Source: Deltaproteobacteria bacterium (GTDB taxonomy: Bacteria; Desulfobacterota; Desulfuromonadia; Desulfuromonadales; Geopsychrobacteraceae). Taken from it: 64,000 nt of DNA. A program made the translations under genes and the position numbers. Below, piece by piece: positions 54,219-61,919 of the stretch. The DNA is taken from assembly GCA_024279255.1 (NCBI GenBank), contig JAJRRT010000076.1, positions 1-64,000 of the forward strand, in the 5' to 3' direction. The notes beneath the pieces were generated by a model. That model worked only from the letters and a program-made list of their open reading frames with translations. It ran no database searches and was not told the origin of the DNA. How positions within the stretch are numbered: position 1 is the first letter of the stretch; each line of letters opens with the position of its first letter.

Positions 54219-55277
54219 ATGGCTGGGGGACAGAAAGAATTTAAAGGGCTTACTGCAAGAACTAAAGAGCTATTAGCACTCGGGGAGGGGCAGAGTTCAG
54301 AGTATAAGCAATCAGTTGAAGGCGTGAAGCAAGACTCTATTGTGGCGCTTGCAAACTCGACAGAAGGGGGCGCTATTCTTGTCGGCGTTGAAGAGGAAGA
54401 GGTTGGCGGGGTGCAGCGCGGAAAAGTTCTAGGCAGCGCTGTCGGAGATCGGCAGAAGATGGCCCTGATAAGTCGCGCAAGCGATTGCAAGCCACCTGTT
54501 CCGGTCGAAATATATATTGAAAACACTAACCACGTCCCAATTTTTCGAATTGAAGTTCCTTCTAGCCCTGACAAGCCGCACAGCACTGGGAACGGAACTT
54601 ACAAAATAAGGCTGGATGGAGGAATTAAGCCTATCTATCCCCCACAGCTACTAGCGATGTTCATGGATAAAGAAGACGAATTATTCGTCTCGAAATTTCG
54701 ACAAGCGGCGAAGGAATTAGAGGAAGGAATCCTGGCAACCAAGGGACTTATCCTTACGGAGATCGGTGATTTACAGGGGCAGATTGATGATTCGCTCAGG
54801 GAAATTTTTCAACAGGCTGATTCTGCAAGCGATAACGCGGGTGAAGCCATGGGCTTTGCAGATGAAACACTGGCCTGCGTTCAGGGCCTCGATCAAAAGA
54901 TTGACGGTCTTGATTTTGACTCTGGCGACAGCAATGCGATGTTGTCGGCTATTTGTTCGAAACTCGGGCTTGAGACACCACATGGAAAACGCATGAAAAT
55001 AAAGATTTCTGAGGAAATGCCCGCCTTGCTAGATAAAAACCTTGAGCTTTCAGAAAAGAACCTTGAGTACCTCTGTAGCCACCCGGGTCTTTCTGAAGAA
55101 GTTATTCAGCAGGTCCATAGTCAGGCCCAGAAGGTAATAAGGTGGTTCGAGGCCCAGAAGGGTAGAGACTGGCTTATTAATGGCTCACAGGCGGAATTCT
55201 TTGAGCAGGAGGGAGTGCCCTTTCGGCAGGGGATGGCGTTATTCTCAGGGTGGTATCGGGCAAAAAAAGGACTCTAA
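54219..55277 (+). CDS. AlbA_2/Schlafen-type domain protein near CBASS
   Basis: The roughly 352-residue protein starts at ATG 54219 behind ACAGGAGAGGG. Residues about 15-130 form an AlbA_2 (Schlafen-like) domain: GEGQSSEYKQSVEGVKQDSI, ALANSTEGGAILVGVEE, and later GNGTYKIRLDGGIKPIYP. The rest is helical with a likely coiled coil. Such domains bind nucleic acid and often occur in defence genes. Its 54-bp gap from the S-4TM gene suggests it is part of the same unit, though its role is unknown. Confidence 0.7.
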   Translation: MAGGQKEFKGLTARTKELLALGEGQSSEYKQSVEGVKQDSIVALANSTEGGAILVGVEEEEVGGVQRGKVLGSAVGDRQKMALISRASDCKPPVPVEIYIENTNHVPIFRIEVPSSPDKPHSTGNGTYKIRLDGGIKPIYPPQLLAMFMDKEDELFVSKFRQAAKELEEGILATKGLILTEIGDLQGQIDDSLREIFQQADSASDNAGEAMGFADETLACVQGLDQKIDGLDFDSGDSNAMLSAICSKLGLETPHGKRMKIKISEEMPALLDKNLELSEKNLEYLCSHPGLSEEVIQQVHSQAQKVIRWFEAQKGRDWLINGSQAEFFEQEGVPFRQGMALFSGWYRAKKGL

Positions 55278-55332
55278 GAATGACGGGGGTTGAGCCGCAC
55301 TATGCGACAACAACCTTGACACCCGCCGCCCG

Positions 55333-55351
55333 CCGCTATCTCAGCATTTAG
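55333..55351 (+). repeat. Short repeat CCGCTATCTCAGCAYTTAG, right copy
   Basis: CCGCTATCTCAGCATTTAG differs at one base from the copy at 52310-52328 and follows the AlbA-type gene by 55 bp. Confidence 0.5.
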
Positions 55352-55415
55352 AAGTTTCCCCCTGTGTCATAAATCCTAAGGTGAAGTAGGACCCCCGATA
55401 TAGAAAACTTATAGG

Positions 55416-55495
55416 AAAGCCCCGGCCCTGATAAACAGGCTGGGGCCTTCTTGTGCTGCAAATGGTGACAAATAAGAAAACCCCGTCCGGGTCAC
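55416..55495 (+). repeat. Cargo-border repeat B with GC-rich hairpin
   Basis: The hairpin AAAGCCCCGGCC / GGCTGGGGCCTT (55416-55449), then CTTGTG and AAGAAAACCCCG, is a diverged copy of the composite at 51328-51408. It may also terminate the AlbA-type gene. Confidence 0.5.
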
Positions 55496-55521
55496 CCAAG
55501 GGTTCCGTTAATCTGTAGAGA

Positions 55522-55559
55522 CCAAAGAGGGCCAGACGTATTTGTCTGGTCCTCTTTGG
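55522..55559. terminator. Long hairpin with 16-bp arms
   Basis: CCAAAGAGGGCCAGAC and GTCTGGTCCTCTTTGG pair over 16 positions (one G-T) around a 6-nt loop. No T-run follows. It lies in a 556-bp stretch (55278-55833) without a convincing gene. Confidence 0.55.
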
Positions 55560-55777
55560 TTCGGATGGTCGCCTGATTTCTGGCCCAAATAACCTGAGGG
55601 ACATTAAGATCATGCCCATTCTAGTGTTGACATCACATAATTCTCCCCAATAAAGTTGTTGGCCGTTTTGGCCTACATGTGAGTCATGCTCGTAAGCATG
55701 GGCATAACTCAGCTCAAGCAAGTTTAAAAACCTTGTATTTCTTAGCGATATAGAACGTAAACGTCTTGAAATTTGTT

Positions 55778-55819
55778 TATAATGTCGTATGTTTGTACGT
55801 AGAAAATGTCGTATGTTTG
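55778..55819 (+). promoter_or_regulatory. Promoter with two identical 15-bp direct repeats before the DUF6088 gene
   Basis: AATGTCGTATGTTTG occurs at 55781-55795 and again at 55805-55819, 24 bp apart. A TATAAT (55778-55783) overlaps the first copy and looks like a -10 box. The arrangement suits autoregulation by the encoded protein, which has an N-terminal winged-helix-like region. No clear -35 was found. Confidence 0.55.
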
Positions 55820-55833
55820 CAAGGAGAAAGACG

Positions 55834-56250
55834 ATGCCGATCAAAAATACATTGGAAAGCAAAATAACCTACCGCGTTAGGCGCAGTAAAACGCCCGTTT
55901 TTGTACGTGCCGACTTCGAGGATATCGGCGGCTACGATCAAGTTGGGCGTATTCTGAGAATGCTTGTAAAAAATAATCTTCTTATTAGGCTAGGCTATGG
56001 TGCATACGCCCGATCTAAAAAATCAACCATCACCGGCGCAAGCGCGCCAGAAAAGCCACTGCCAGAACTTGCGAAAATGCTTCTTAATAAGCTTGGCGTC
56101 AAAGTCGCCCCAACATCCACTGAGAAAGCCTATAACTCTGGAGAATCAACCCAGGTACCGACAGGTCGCGTGATCGGGGTGCAGGGGCGGGTTGCGCGGA
56201 AAATTGGCTACAACGGAAGGTCTATTGCATTTGAAAAAGTCGCTAGATAA
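55834..56250 (+). CDS. DUF6088-family protein, AbiEi-like regulator or antitoxin
   Basis: The 138-residue protein starts at ATG 55834 behind AAGGAG. The pattern VFVRADFEDIGGYDQVGRIL followed by LIRLGYGAYARSKK is typical of DUF6088, a winged-helix domain shared with AbiEi-type antitoxins of type IV toxin-antitoxin systems. No AbiEii-like toxin follows; a terminator does. It may be an orphan antitoxin or repressor. Upstream ATGs (from 55789) lie within the repeat and are unlikely starts. Confidence 0.7.
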   Translation: MPIKNTLESKITYRVRRSKTPVFVRADFEDIGGYDQVGRILRMLVKNNLLIRLGYGAYARSKKSTITGASAPEKPLPELAKMLLNKLGVKVAPTSTEKAYNSGESTQVPTGRVIGVQGRVARKIGYNGRSIAFEKVAR

Positions 56251-56327
56251 GAGCGTAGCTGAAGACAACGTTTCGGCGAGGGTCAAGGTTGTTGTCGCCT
56301 CAATTCTCAGAATTCCTGATAAATCGG

Positions 56328-56359
56328 AAACGCCCACGATCTGGTAACCGTGGGCGTTT
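56328..56359 (+). terminator. Terminator after the DUF6088 gene
   Basis: AAACGCCCACG and CGTGGGCGTTT form a perfect 11-bp stem with a 10-nt loop. Between here and the pfk stop at 56637 nothing else is recognised; the open frame at 56420-56653 has no family support. Confidence 0.65.
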
Positions 56360-56636
56360 GGCGTTCTATAGATGGTGACTTACTGTTAGTTTTGGATGGC
56401 TGTATTGCTATAAGAATCAGTGGCGGGTTTGAAACAAGAACAGGTGGTGGGTTTGGGCATGAATAAATATGCAGTAAAGCCATTCCAACTGGTTTACGCT
56501 TCTCGAAAATTGTTTCAAAATAAATCTCATATGCAGATGAGACCTGGAGATAATCTGACACTGTCTGTCAGATCAAGTTTGAGCTATTACACCTTACGTC
56601 ACGGTTTTTTTGAATTACGAATCGCGAGGGATAAGG

Positions 56637-57731
56637 TCAGTCTCCAAAACTAATTCCGAGGTCGCGGGCTGTCATGACGGTGTCACCATCGACAGAAACT
56701 CTCTTGTTGATTTTTAATGCTTCTTCTAAAGGGATGAGTCCAATATTCGGAGATATCAGTGACACCATATAACCAAATTTTCTGTCTTCGATGGCTCGAA
56801 CAGCGGCAGTCCCAAATCGAAGTGCAAGTAGGCGGTCAAAGGTCGTAGGGGAACCTCCTCTTTGCAGGTGTCCTAAAACGATAGAGCGAGAATCTTTGCT
56901 GGTGAGTTGAGTAATCTCAGATGCTATCATTTCAGCAACCCCACCTAAAATGACGTGCTCACGCCCAATCTCGGCATCTGCTTTGATGAACTCTTTGCCG
57001 TCAACGGGGCGTGCTCCTTCAGCAACGACAACAATGGCGTATTTGCGCCCATGTAATTCATTTTCCATAATTTTATTACAGACTTTTTCGATGTCATAAG
57101 GAATCTCAGGAATAAGAATTACGTCAGCATTGCCTGATATGCCGCTATTCAGGGCAATGAACCCTGCGTTGCGTCCCATAACCTCAACCACCATCACACG
57201 CTCGTGCGACATTGCTGTAGAATGTAAGCGGTCAATTGCGTCAGTGGCCGTGCTAATCGCCGTGTCAAAGCCGAACGTAACCACGGTTCCGCCCATATCA
57301 TTGTCTATCGTCTTCGGCACGCCAACCACTGGCATCCCTTTTTTCGCAAATTCGTGAGCTATCTCAAGGCTGCCGTCACCACCGATCGCAACAAGGGCAT
57401 CGAACCCGAGCCGATGAAAATTACCAATCACCTTGTCGGACAAGTCATGTAGCTCAATTTCGCCAACCGCGTTCTTGATTGGCATCTTGAAGGGATTGCC
57501 TTTGTTGGTGGTGCCTAAAATGGTCCCCCCAAGGCTTGCTATGCCGTCAACCTTTTCAGGGGTAAGTCGGATAATCTCGTCGGTGTCAATTAGGCCAGCG
57601 TAGCCACCTTTAATACCGTATACTTCCCACTGCCGGTTGTAGCCCGCCATAGTTACGGCTTCTATCGCTGCGTTCAAGCCTGGGGCGTCGCCACCACCGG
57701 TATTGACGCATATCTTTATTCGTTTAGACAT
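56637..57731 (-). CDS. Island-borne 6-phosphofructokinase, apparent replacement for the disrupted host gene
   Basis: The 364-residue intact PFK phosphorylates fructose 6-phosphate. The phosphate loop is NTGGGDAPGLNAAIEAV, GGDGSLEIA has the glycine expected for ATP use, and PKTIDND has the lysine of the group III (mixed) type; MGRNAG and HLQRGGSPT are also present. It is complete, unlike the host copy. The proteins are clearly homologous (same motifs, same order) but differ widely in sequence, so it is not a duplication of the host gene. It faces left from the island's right end, 126 bp from the terminal repeat. Presumably it restores glycolytic flux lost on insertion. Confidence 0.93.
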   Translation of the reverse strand: MSKRIKICVNTGGGDAPGLNAAIEAVTMAGYNRQWEVYGIKGGYAGLIDTDEIIRLTPEKVDGIASLGGTILGTTNKGNPFKMPIKNAVGEIELHDLSDKVIGNFHRLGFDALVAIGGDGSLEIAHEFAKKGMPVVGVPKTIDNDMGGTVVTFGFDTAISTATDAIDRLHSTAMSHERVMVVEVMGRNAGFIALNSGISGNADVILIPEIPYDIEKVCNKIMENELHGRKYAIVVVAEGARPVDGKEFIKADAEIGREHVILGGVAEMIASEITQLTSKDSRSIVLGHLQRGGSPTTFDRLLALRFGTAAVRAIEDRKFGYMVSLISPNIGLIPLEEALKINKRVSVDGDTVMTARDLGISFGD

Positions 57732-57793
57732 ATTTACCTCTAACTATCTGTTCTTGTTATGACGATACAAATTTACATACTACCGTATATCGG

Positions 57794-57819
57794 CTATCTT
57801 AAATAGAATTGTTAGATAG
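57794..57819. promoter_or_regulatory. Dyad in the leader of the island pfk
   Basis: CTATCT and AGATAG are separated by 14 bp, 63 bp upstream of the pfk start. An AT-rich region surrounds it. It could be an operator for the island pfk promoter; the length is short, so support is modest. Confidence 0.3.
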
Positions 57820-57857
57820 TAAAAATGAGGTTTTTGAAATTGTGGTTTTTCTTTCTT

Positions 57858-57992
57858 TCACTTAAGGCTCCCATTCCGACTTTTTACGTCGATAAAATAT
57901 CGCGCAAATATTACTCGTGGTATTTGTAATGATAGTCTTTTCGAGTTGGTTGCACGCCTAAAAAATGGGACAAAAATGGCATTACGATAAAA
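57858..57992 (+). repeat. Right terminal inverted-repeat region of the island
   Basis: The reverse complement matches the left end: a conserved block at about 57858-57932 (including CCCATTCCGACTTTTTACGT) and the tip ending ACGATAAAA at 57992. Only the left copy drives a recombinase; here the block lies upstream of the island pfk. Confidence 0.8.
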
Positions 57993-59053
57993 GTCCAGGA
58001 CTGAATGCCGTTATTCGCGGGGTCGTACGTTCGGCAGTTGGGCTGCATGGCTGGCGGGTAATAGGGATTGAGGATGGCTTTGAAGGCTTGATCGGGGCTC
58101 CTTGTTGGCATGAACTGGACCTTGCCGCTGTGCGCGGTATCCTTTCTCGCGGTGGCACTATCATTGGCACGAGCAATCGCGGCAACCCTTTTTCCTACCC
58201 CGTTGAAACACATGGCAAAGTCGAACTGACAGACATTTCGGATCAGGTTATCGAGAATTTTCACAATCTGGGTGCTGATGTTTTGATCGCTGTGGGTGGG
58301 GATGGAACTTTGCGGATTGCCCAGGGTCTGTTTGAAAAAGGCCTGCCAGTGATCGGTGTCCCAAAAACTATCGACAATGACCTGCAGGCGACTGATGTTA
58401 CTTTTGGATACCGCACAGCGGTTGCGATCGTGACAGAAGCTCTTGATCGTTTGCATAGCACCGCTGAAAGTCATCATCGCGTAATGGTCGTTGAGGTCAT
58501 GGGCCGCGATGCTGGCTGGATTGCTCTTGAATCCGGGATTGCTGGCGGTGCTGACGCTATTTTGATCCCTGAAATTCCATTTTCGGTACCTGACCTCTGT
58601 CAGGCAATAAGGAATCGTTCAGAGCGAGGAAGTCGTTTCTCGATCGTTGTTGTTGCCGAAGGAGCCTCTGCTGCTGATGGTGAAAAAAGTCTGCTGAAGA
58701 CTGCTGGTGAAAACCTTGGAGTGGAACGATTCGGTGGCATTGGACAATGGGTAGGGGATTCACTCGCTGATTGTCTCGATATGGAATCGCGAGTTGTGAG
58801 ATTGGGGCACTTGCAACGTGGCGGTTCACCAACACCCTATGATCGCATTCTGGCCTCACGCTTTGGAGTGAAGGCTGTGGAACTGATAGCTTCTGAGTGT
58901 TATGGCGAAATGGTGGCTCTTAGAGGCCGCAATGTAGAGAGTGTCACAATTGCTTCGGCAGTTGCCAACATAAATCGAGTTGATCCGCAAGGTGAACTAG
59001 TGGCCACAGCACAACACTTGGGGATTTTAGTCAGTCGCAGCACCAATTTATAA
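57965..59053 (+). pseudogene. pfkA: 3' part of host 6-phosphofructokinase gene, cut by island insertion
   Basis: From CCA at 57995 the frame continues PGLNAVIRGVVRSAVGLHGW to a stop at 59053. It includes GGDGTLRIA, PKTIDNDL, MGRDAGWIA and HLQRGGSPT, the remaining PFK motifs, undamaged. An ATG at 57965 in island DNA could start a chimeric protein (MGQKWHYDKSPGL), but this lacks the TGGGD half of the ATP loop and has no ribosome-binding site, so a working enzyme is unlikely. The rest shows no decay, suggesting recent insertion or reversible excision. Confidence 0.9.
57993..57998 (+). repeat. Right integration junction repeat (attR core)
   Basis: GTCCAG repeats the left junction at 22437-22442. 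It precedes GACTGAATGCC of the host gene. Confidence 0.8.
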
Positions 59054-59081
59054 TTTACGACATAATGTCAGGCAGGTTTGA

Positions 59082-61100
59082 ATGGAAATATCTGATAGTT
59101 CAGAGCTAGAAAAAATGCCAGGAGTAAAAGGGATAGATCGAAGTTATCTCTATGCATTTGCTGGCATCATGCTTGGGGCTGCCGCGCCGGTCGGCTGGAT
59201 GTTGTTGCGGGCAATTTTTTTCTCTCAACCAGAGCAAGATTTTTTTGCTGGCATTCTGACCGATATTTTTGCAAGTAGAGAGAATTTCTTTCATTATCTG
59301 TATATGGGAGCAGGCACTTCAGTTGTGCTTTGTATCTTTGGTTATTTTATTGGCCGCGCTTCGCAGCAGATTCATCAGCGTGCCGCACGCCTTGACGAGA
59401 TGCATCGTACCGTCGCTAGCCAGAAGGAAAATTTTGCGCAACGTTATCGTGATTTAAATACTCGCATTCGTAATTTCCACGGCATCACTGCCCGCCTGCA
59501 ACGCTCAATGGAAGCGGAAGAGCTTTATAACTTATCCTGCAATGCCTTACACGAAGTTCTTGAGTTTGATCGGGTCAACCTGCTGCAGGTCTGTCCGGAA
59601 GATAAGCTGTTACGCTTGGTTAATAGTCGTGGCGGTAACGATTCCCAGATCGGTGGCATTAGTGTGCCGCTTGATGAAAGGGCTGGTGTTCTTTATAAGG
59701 CGGTTATGGATCATCGTCATTTTCTGGTCGATGATATTCAATTAATGCCTGAAGATTTCAGGCTTAAACCACCTTGTGACAGCATAGGACAATTACGCTC
59801 GCGCAGTTTTCTTGTGAGCCCGGTGATTGTTAATGACAAAGTCGTTGCCCTGATTTGTGTCGATAATAAAATTAGTGGTCGTACTCTTGAAGAATCTGAT
59901 GTCGACACGATAAAATTGCTCGCTGGACAGTTATCGTCAGCGATTGTTCGTATGGAACTTGTCAGGGCCGTTGTCGAACTGACAGATGAGCTTGAGTTGA
60001 CGTTCAAGGAGCTTGGTGACTATCGTGAACGGTATCAGGTGTTACTCGGGTCACTCAAGGAGTCGAGCAACTCTACCCGAAAGCTGGTGGGAGATATTGC
60101 AAGCTCGGCTGATGTTATTCGTGATGCGGTTAATGCGACTCAAGCGGCATCAGGAGAGATTTCGGTATCGATTGAACAGGTTGGTGGCAATATATCTCAA
60201 CTTTCTGAATTCATGGAAAAATCGATATCTGCGATGAGTGAGATCTCGGCTGCTATCCGCAGTGTTGAAGATCACAGTGTTCAATCGCATAAAATGTCGG
60301 AATTGGCCAGTGACCGTGCTGAGCATGGTGTGGCATCAGTCAACGAGACTCTCACGGGTCTGACTGGTATCAGAGCTGGTGTTGATGAAGCTGCCGTTGC
60401 TATGAGCAAACTCTCTGGGCATGGTGAAGAGGTTAGTAATATCACTTCTGTTATTTCTGAAGTTGCCCAGAAAACAAACTTACTTGCGTTGAATGCCGCA
60501 ATCATAGCCGCACAGGCTGGAGAACAAGGCCGTTCTTTTGCTGTTGTCGCTGAAGAAATCCGTGATCTTTCGCAACAGACAGCACGCTCTTCCGCAGCGA
60601 TTTTTAGTTTAATTCGTGACATGCAAAATGGGATGGTTCAGGTCGTCGAGCATATCGAAAACACACAAAAACTTGTTGATAACGGCTTTGATAAAGGGAA
60701 GGGCGCTGATGCTGCTCTGGGTCAGATTCTTGATACGGCTGGCCAGGCGATGGAGATGGCGCAACGAATTCGTCAGGCAACCCACGAGGTTTCAACTTCA
60801 GCTGAATTCGTTACGCGGTCAATAGAAGAACTTGGAGACATGACCGATCAAGTGTCATCGGCTTCACGTGAACAGGCTCAAGGATCGCGCAGTATCGTCC
60901 GTTCCATTGAGGATGTTCGACATATGACAGAAGATATGGTCAATGCTACAGTTCAACAGCGTAAAAATAGTGATGCAATTGAAACTGCAATTGAGTCGGT
61001 CAGTGAAATGGCAATGCGTATATTTAGCGATATGGAAAAAAGACGTAAACAGAGTCAGAATGTTATTGGACGCTTAAAACAGATGAAAGAAACTGATTAA
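59082..61100 (+). CDS. Membrane-anchored GAF-domain methyl-accepting chemotaxis-like protein
   Basis: The 672-residue protein has two membrane spans (about residues 24-46 and 73-91), a cytoplasmic GAF sensor domain (about 140-300), and a chemoreceptor signalling domain. The highly conserved hairpin tip KTNLLALNAAIIAAQAGEQG is near residues 465-485. There is almost no periplasmic domain, so it senses a cytoplasmic or redox signal through GAF. A Crp/Fnr gene follows 5 bp later, so both are probably one unit that also contained pfkA upstream. Confidence 0.85.
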   Translation: MEISDSSELEKMPGVKGIDRSYLYAFAGIMLGAAAPVGWMLLRAIFFSQPEQDFFAGILTDIFASRENFFHYLYMGAGTSVVLCIFGYFIGRASQQIHQRAARLDEMHRTVASQKENFAQRYRDLNTRIRNFHGITARLQRSMEAEELYNLSCNALHEVLEFDRVNLLQVCPEDKLLRLVNSRGGNDSQIGGISVPLDERAGVLYKAVMDHRHFLVDDIQLMPEDFRLKPPCDSIGQLRSRSFLVSPVIVNDKVVALICVDNKISGRTLEESDVDTIKLLAGQLSSAIVRMELVRAVVELTDELELTFKELGDYRERYQVLLGSLKESSNSTRKLVGDIASSADVIRDAVNATQAASGEISVSIEQVGGNISQLSEFMEKSISAMSEISAAIRSVEDHSVQSHKMSELASDRAEHGVASVNETLTGLTGIRAGVDEAAVAMSKLSGHGEEVSNITSVISEVAQKTNLLALNAAIIAAQAGEQGRSFAVVAEEIRDLSQQTARSSAAIFSLIRDMQNGMVQVVEHIENTQKLVDNGFDKGKGADAALGQILDTAGQAMEMAQRIRQATHEVSTSAEFVTRSIEELGDMTDQVSSASREQAQGSRSIVRSIEDVRHMTEDMVNATVQQRKNSDAIETAIESVSEMAMRIFSDMEKRRKQSQNVIGRLKQMKETD

Positions 61101-61105
61101 TACTT

Positions 61106-61789
61106 ATGCCTTCTATCGAAAAAATCAGAGAAGCTCTCAAGTTTTGTCGAATGTTTGCCAGCCTGTCAGACAACGACCTCGCTCCACTCTGCTCTTTGGC
61201 ACGCTTGCAGACCCAGGAACGCGGCACACTTCTTTTTTCTGAAGGAGAGGCAGCGGAAGGTTTCTATGTCGTTGCTGCCGGGCGTGTGAAAATTTATAAA
61301 CTTTCTGCGGATGGTAAAGAGCGGATTCTACATATCGTCAATAGCGGCGATACCTTTGCTGAAGCGGCCATTTTTGGTGATGGTCGTTACCCGGCTTTTG
61401 CCGAAACCCTATCTCCAGCAGAGCTCGTTTTTCTGCCCGGGCGGGAGTTTCTGGATCTACTTCACAATCGTTCCGGGATTGCTATCAATATGATCGCTGG
61501 ATTGTCTCAATTCTTGCGTCAATTTGCTCATCAGATAGAAGAGTTGACCTTTAAAGATGTGCCAGCGCGTCTGGCTGGTTACCTGCTTAAGCTTGAGGTA
61601 GACTCTGATGGTAGCTCCCAGCTTCCGGTCAGTAAAAGTCAACTTGCCTCGAATCTCGGTACGGTCAGCGAAACTCTCTCTCGGAGTTTGCGCAAGCTTG
61701 CTGACGAAGAACTGATTCGGGTCGAAGGGAAACGCATAGAAATCCTGGATCGCGAACTTCTGGAAAACATGGCGCAGAAAACTATTTAG
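61106..61789 (+). CDS. Crp/Fnr-family transcription regulator
   Basis: The 227-residue protein has a cyclic-nucleotide-binding-like domain (residues about 15-130, LLFSEGEAAEGFYVVAAGRV) and a winged helix (KSQLASNLGTVSETLSRSLR, about 175-195) with the SETLSR recognition helix of Fnr-like regulators. No N-terminal cysteine cluster as in FNR, so a different effector (for example a haem or nucleotide) is likely. Encoded 5 bp after the chemoreceptor-like gene. Confidence 0.87.
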   Translation: MPSIEKIREALKFCRMFASLSDNDLAPLCSLARLQTQERGTLLFSEGEAAEGFYVVAAGRVKIYKLSADGKERILHIVNSGDTFAEAAIFGDGRYPAFAETLSPAELVFLPGREFLDLLHNRSGIAINMIAGLSQFLRQFAHQIEELTFKDVPARLAGYLLKLEVDSDGSSQLPVSKSQLASNLGTVSETLSRSLRKLADEELIRVEGKRIEILDRELLENMAQKTI

Positions 61790-61919
61790 TTGTATTTGGC
61801 GCGATTGTTAAATTGCCAACGAAGTGTGAAAAGGGGTGACTTGGTTTTAGAGTTCTATTACATCACGCTGGAATATATTAGATACGTTAGGGGTGGGAAG
61901 CCGATGGAAATTTGTTCTG

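Larger units (their letters stand above)
22443..57992 (+). mobile_element. 35.5-kb defence island integrated in pfkA
   Basis: The element is bounded by GTCCAG direct repeats and imperfect terminal inverted repeats. It splits the host 6-phosphofructokinase gene. The left end encodes three tyrosine-recombinase-like proteins, two coiled-coil proteins and a RecD2-like helicase. The middle carries two CBASS-type loci, a type I restriction-modification system with an RloC-like nuclease, and other defence-type genes. The right end carries an intact pfk facing left. No conjugation genes, phage structural genes or replication origin were recognised. The architecture recalls recombinase-trio elements, such as the Gamma-Mobile-Trio islands of Vibrio, but homology to GmtX/Y/Z is not established here. 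Confidence 0.9.

Noticed and set aside
55341-55862. 173-codon leftward open frame
   Set aside because: Covers the hairpin-rich gap and the DUF6088 promoter repeats; arginine- and leucine-rich with no ribosome-binding site or recognisable domain.
56420-56653. 77-codon rightward open frame
   Set aside because: Overlaps the stop of the island pfk on the opposite strand and resembles no family.
22443-57992. Prophage or conjugative element
   Set aside because: No capsid, tail, portal, terminase, relaxase, type IV secretion or replication genes were recognised anywhere in the island.
57965-57997. Functional restart of host pfkA from an ATG in island DNA
   Set aside because: The chimeric protein would lack the TGGGD half of the ATP loop and no ribosome-binding site precedes the ATG.
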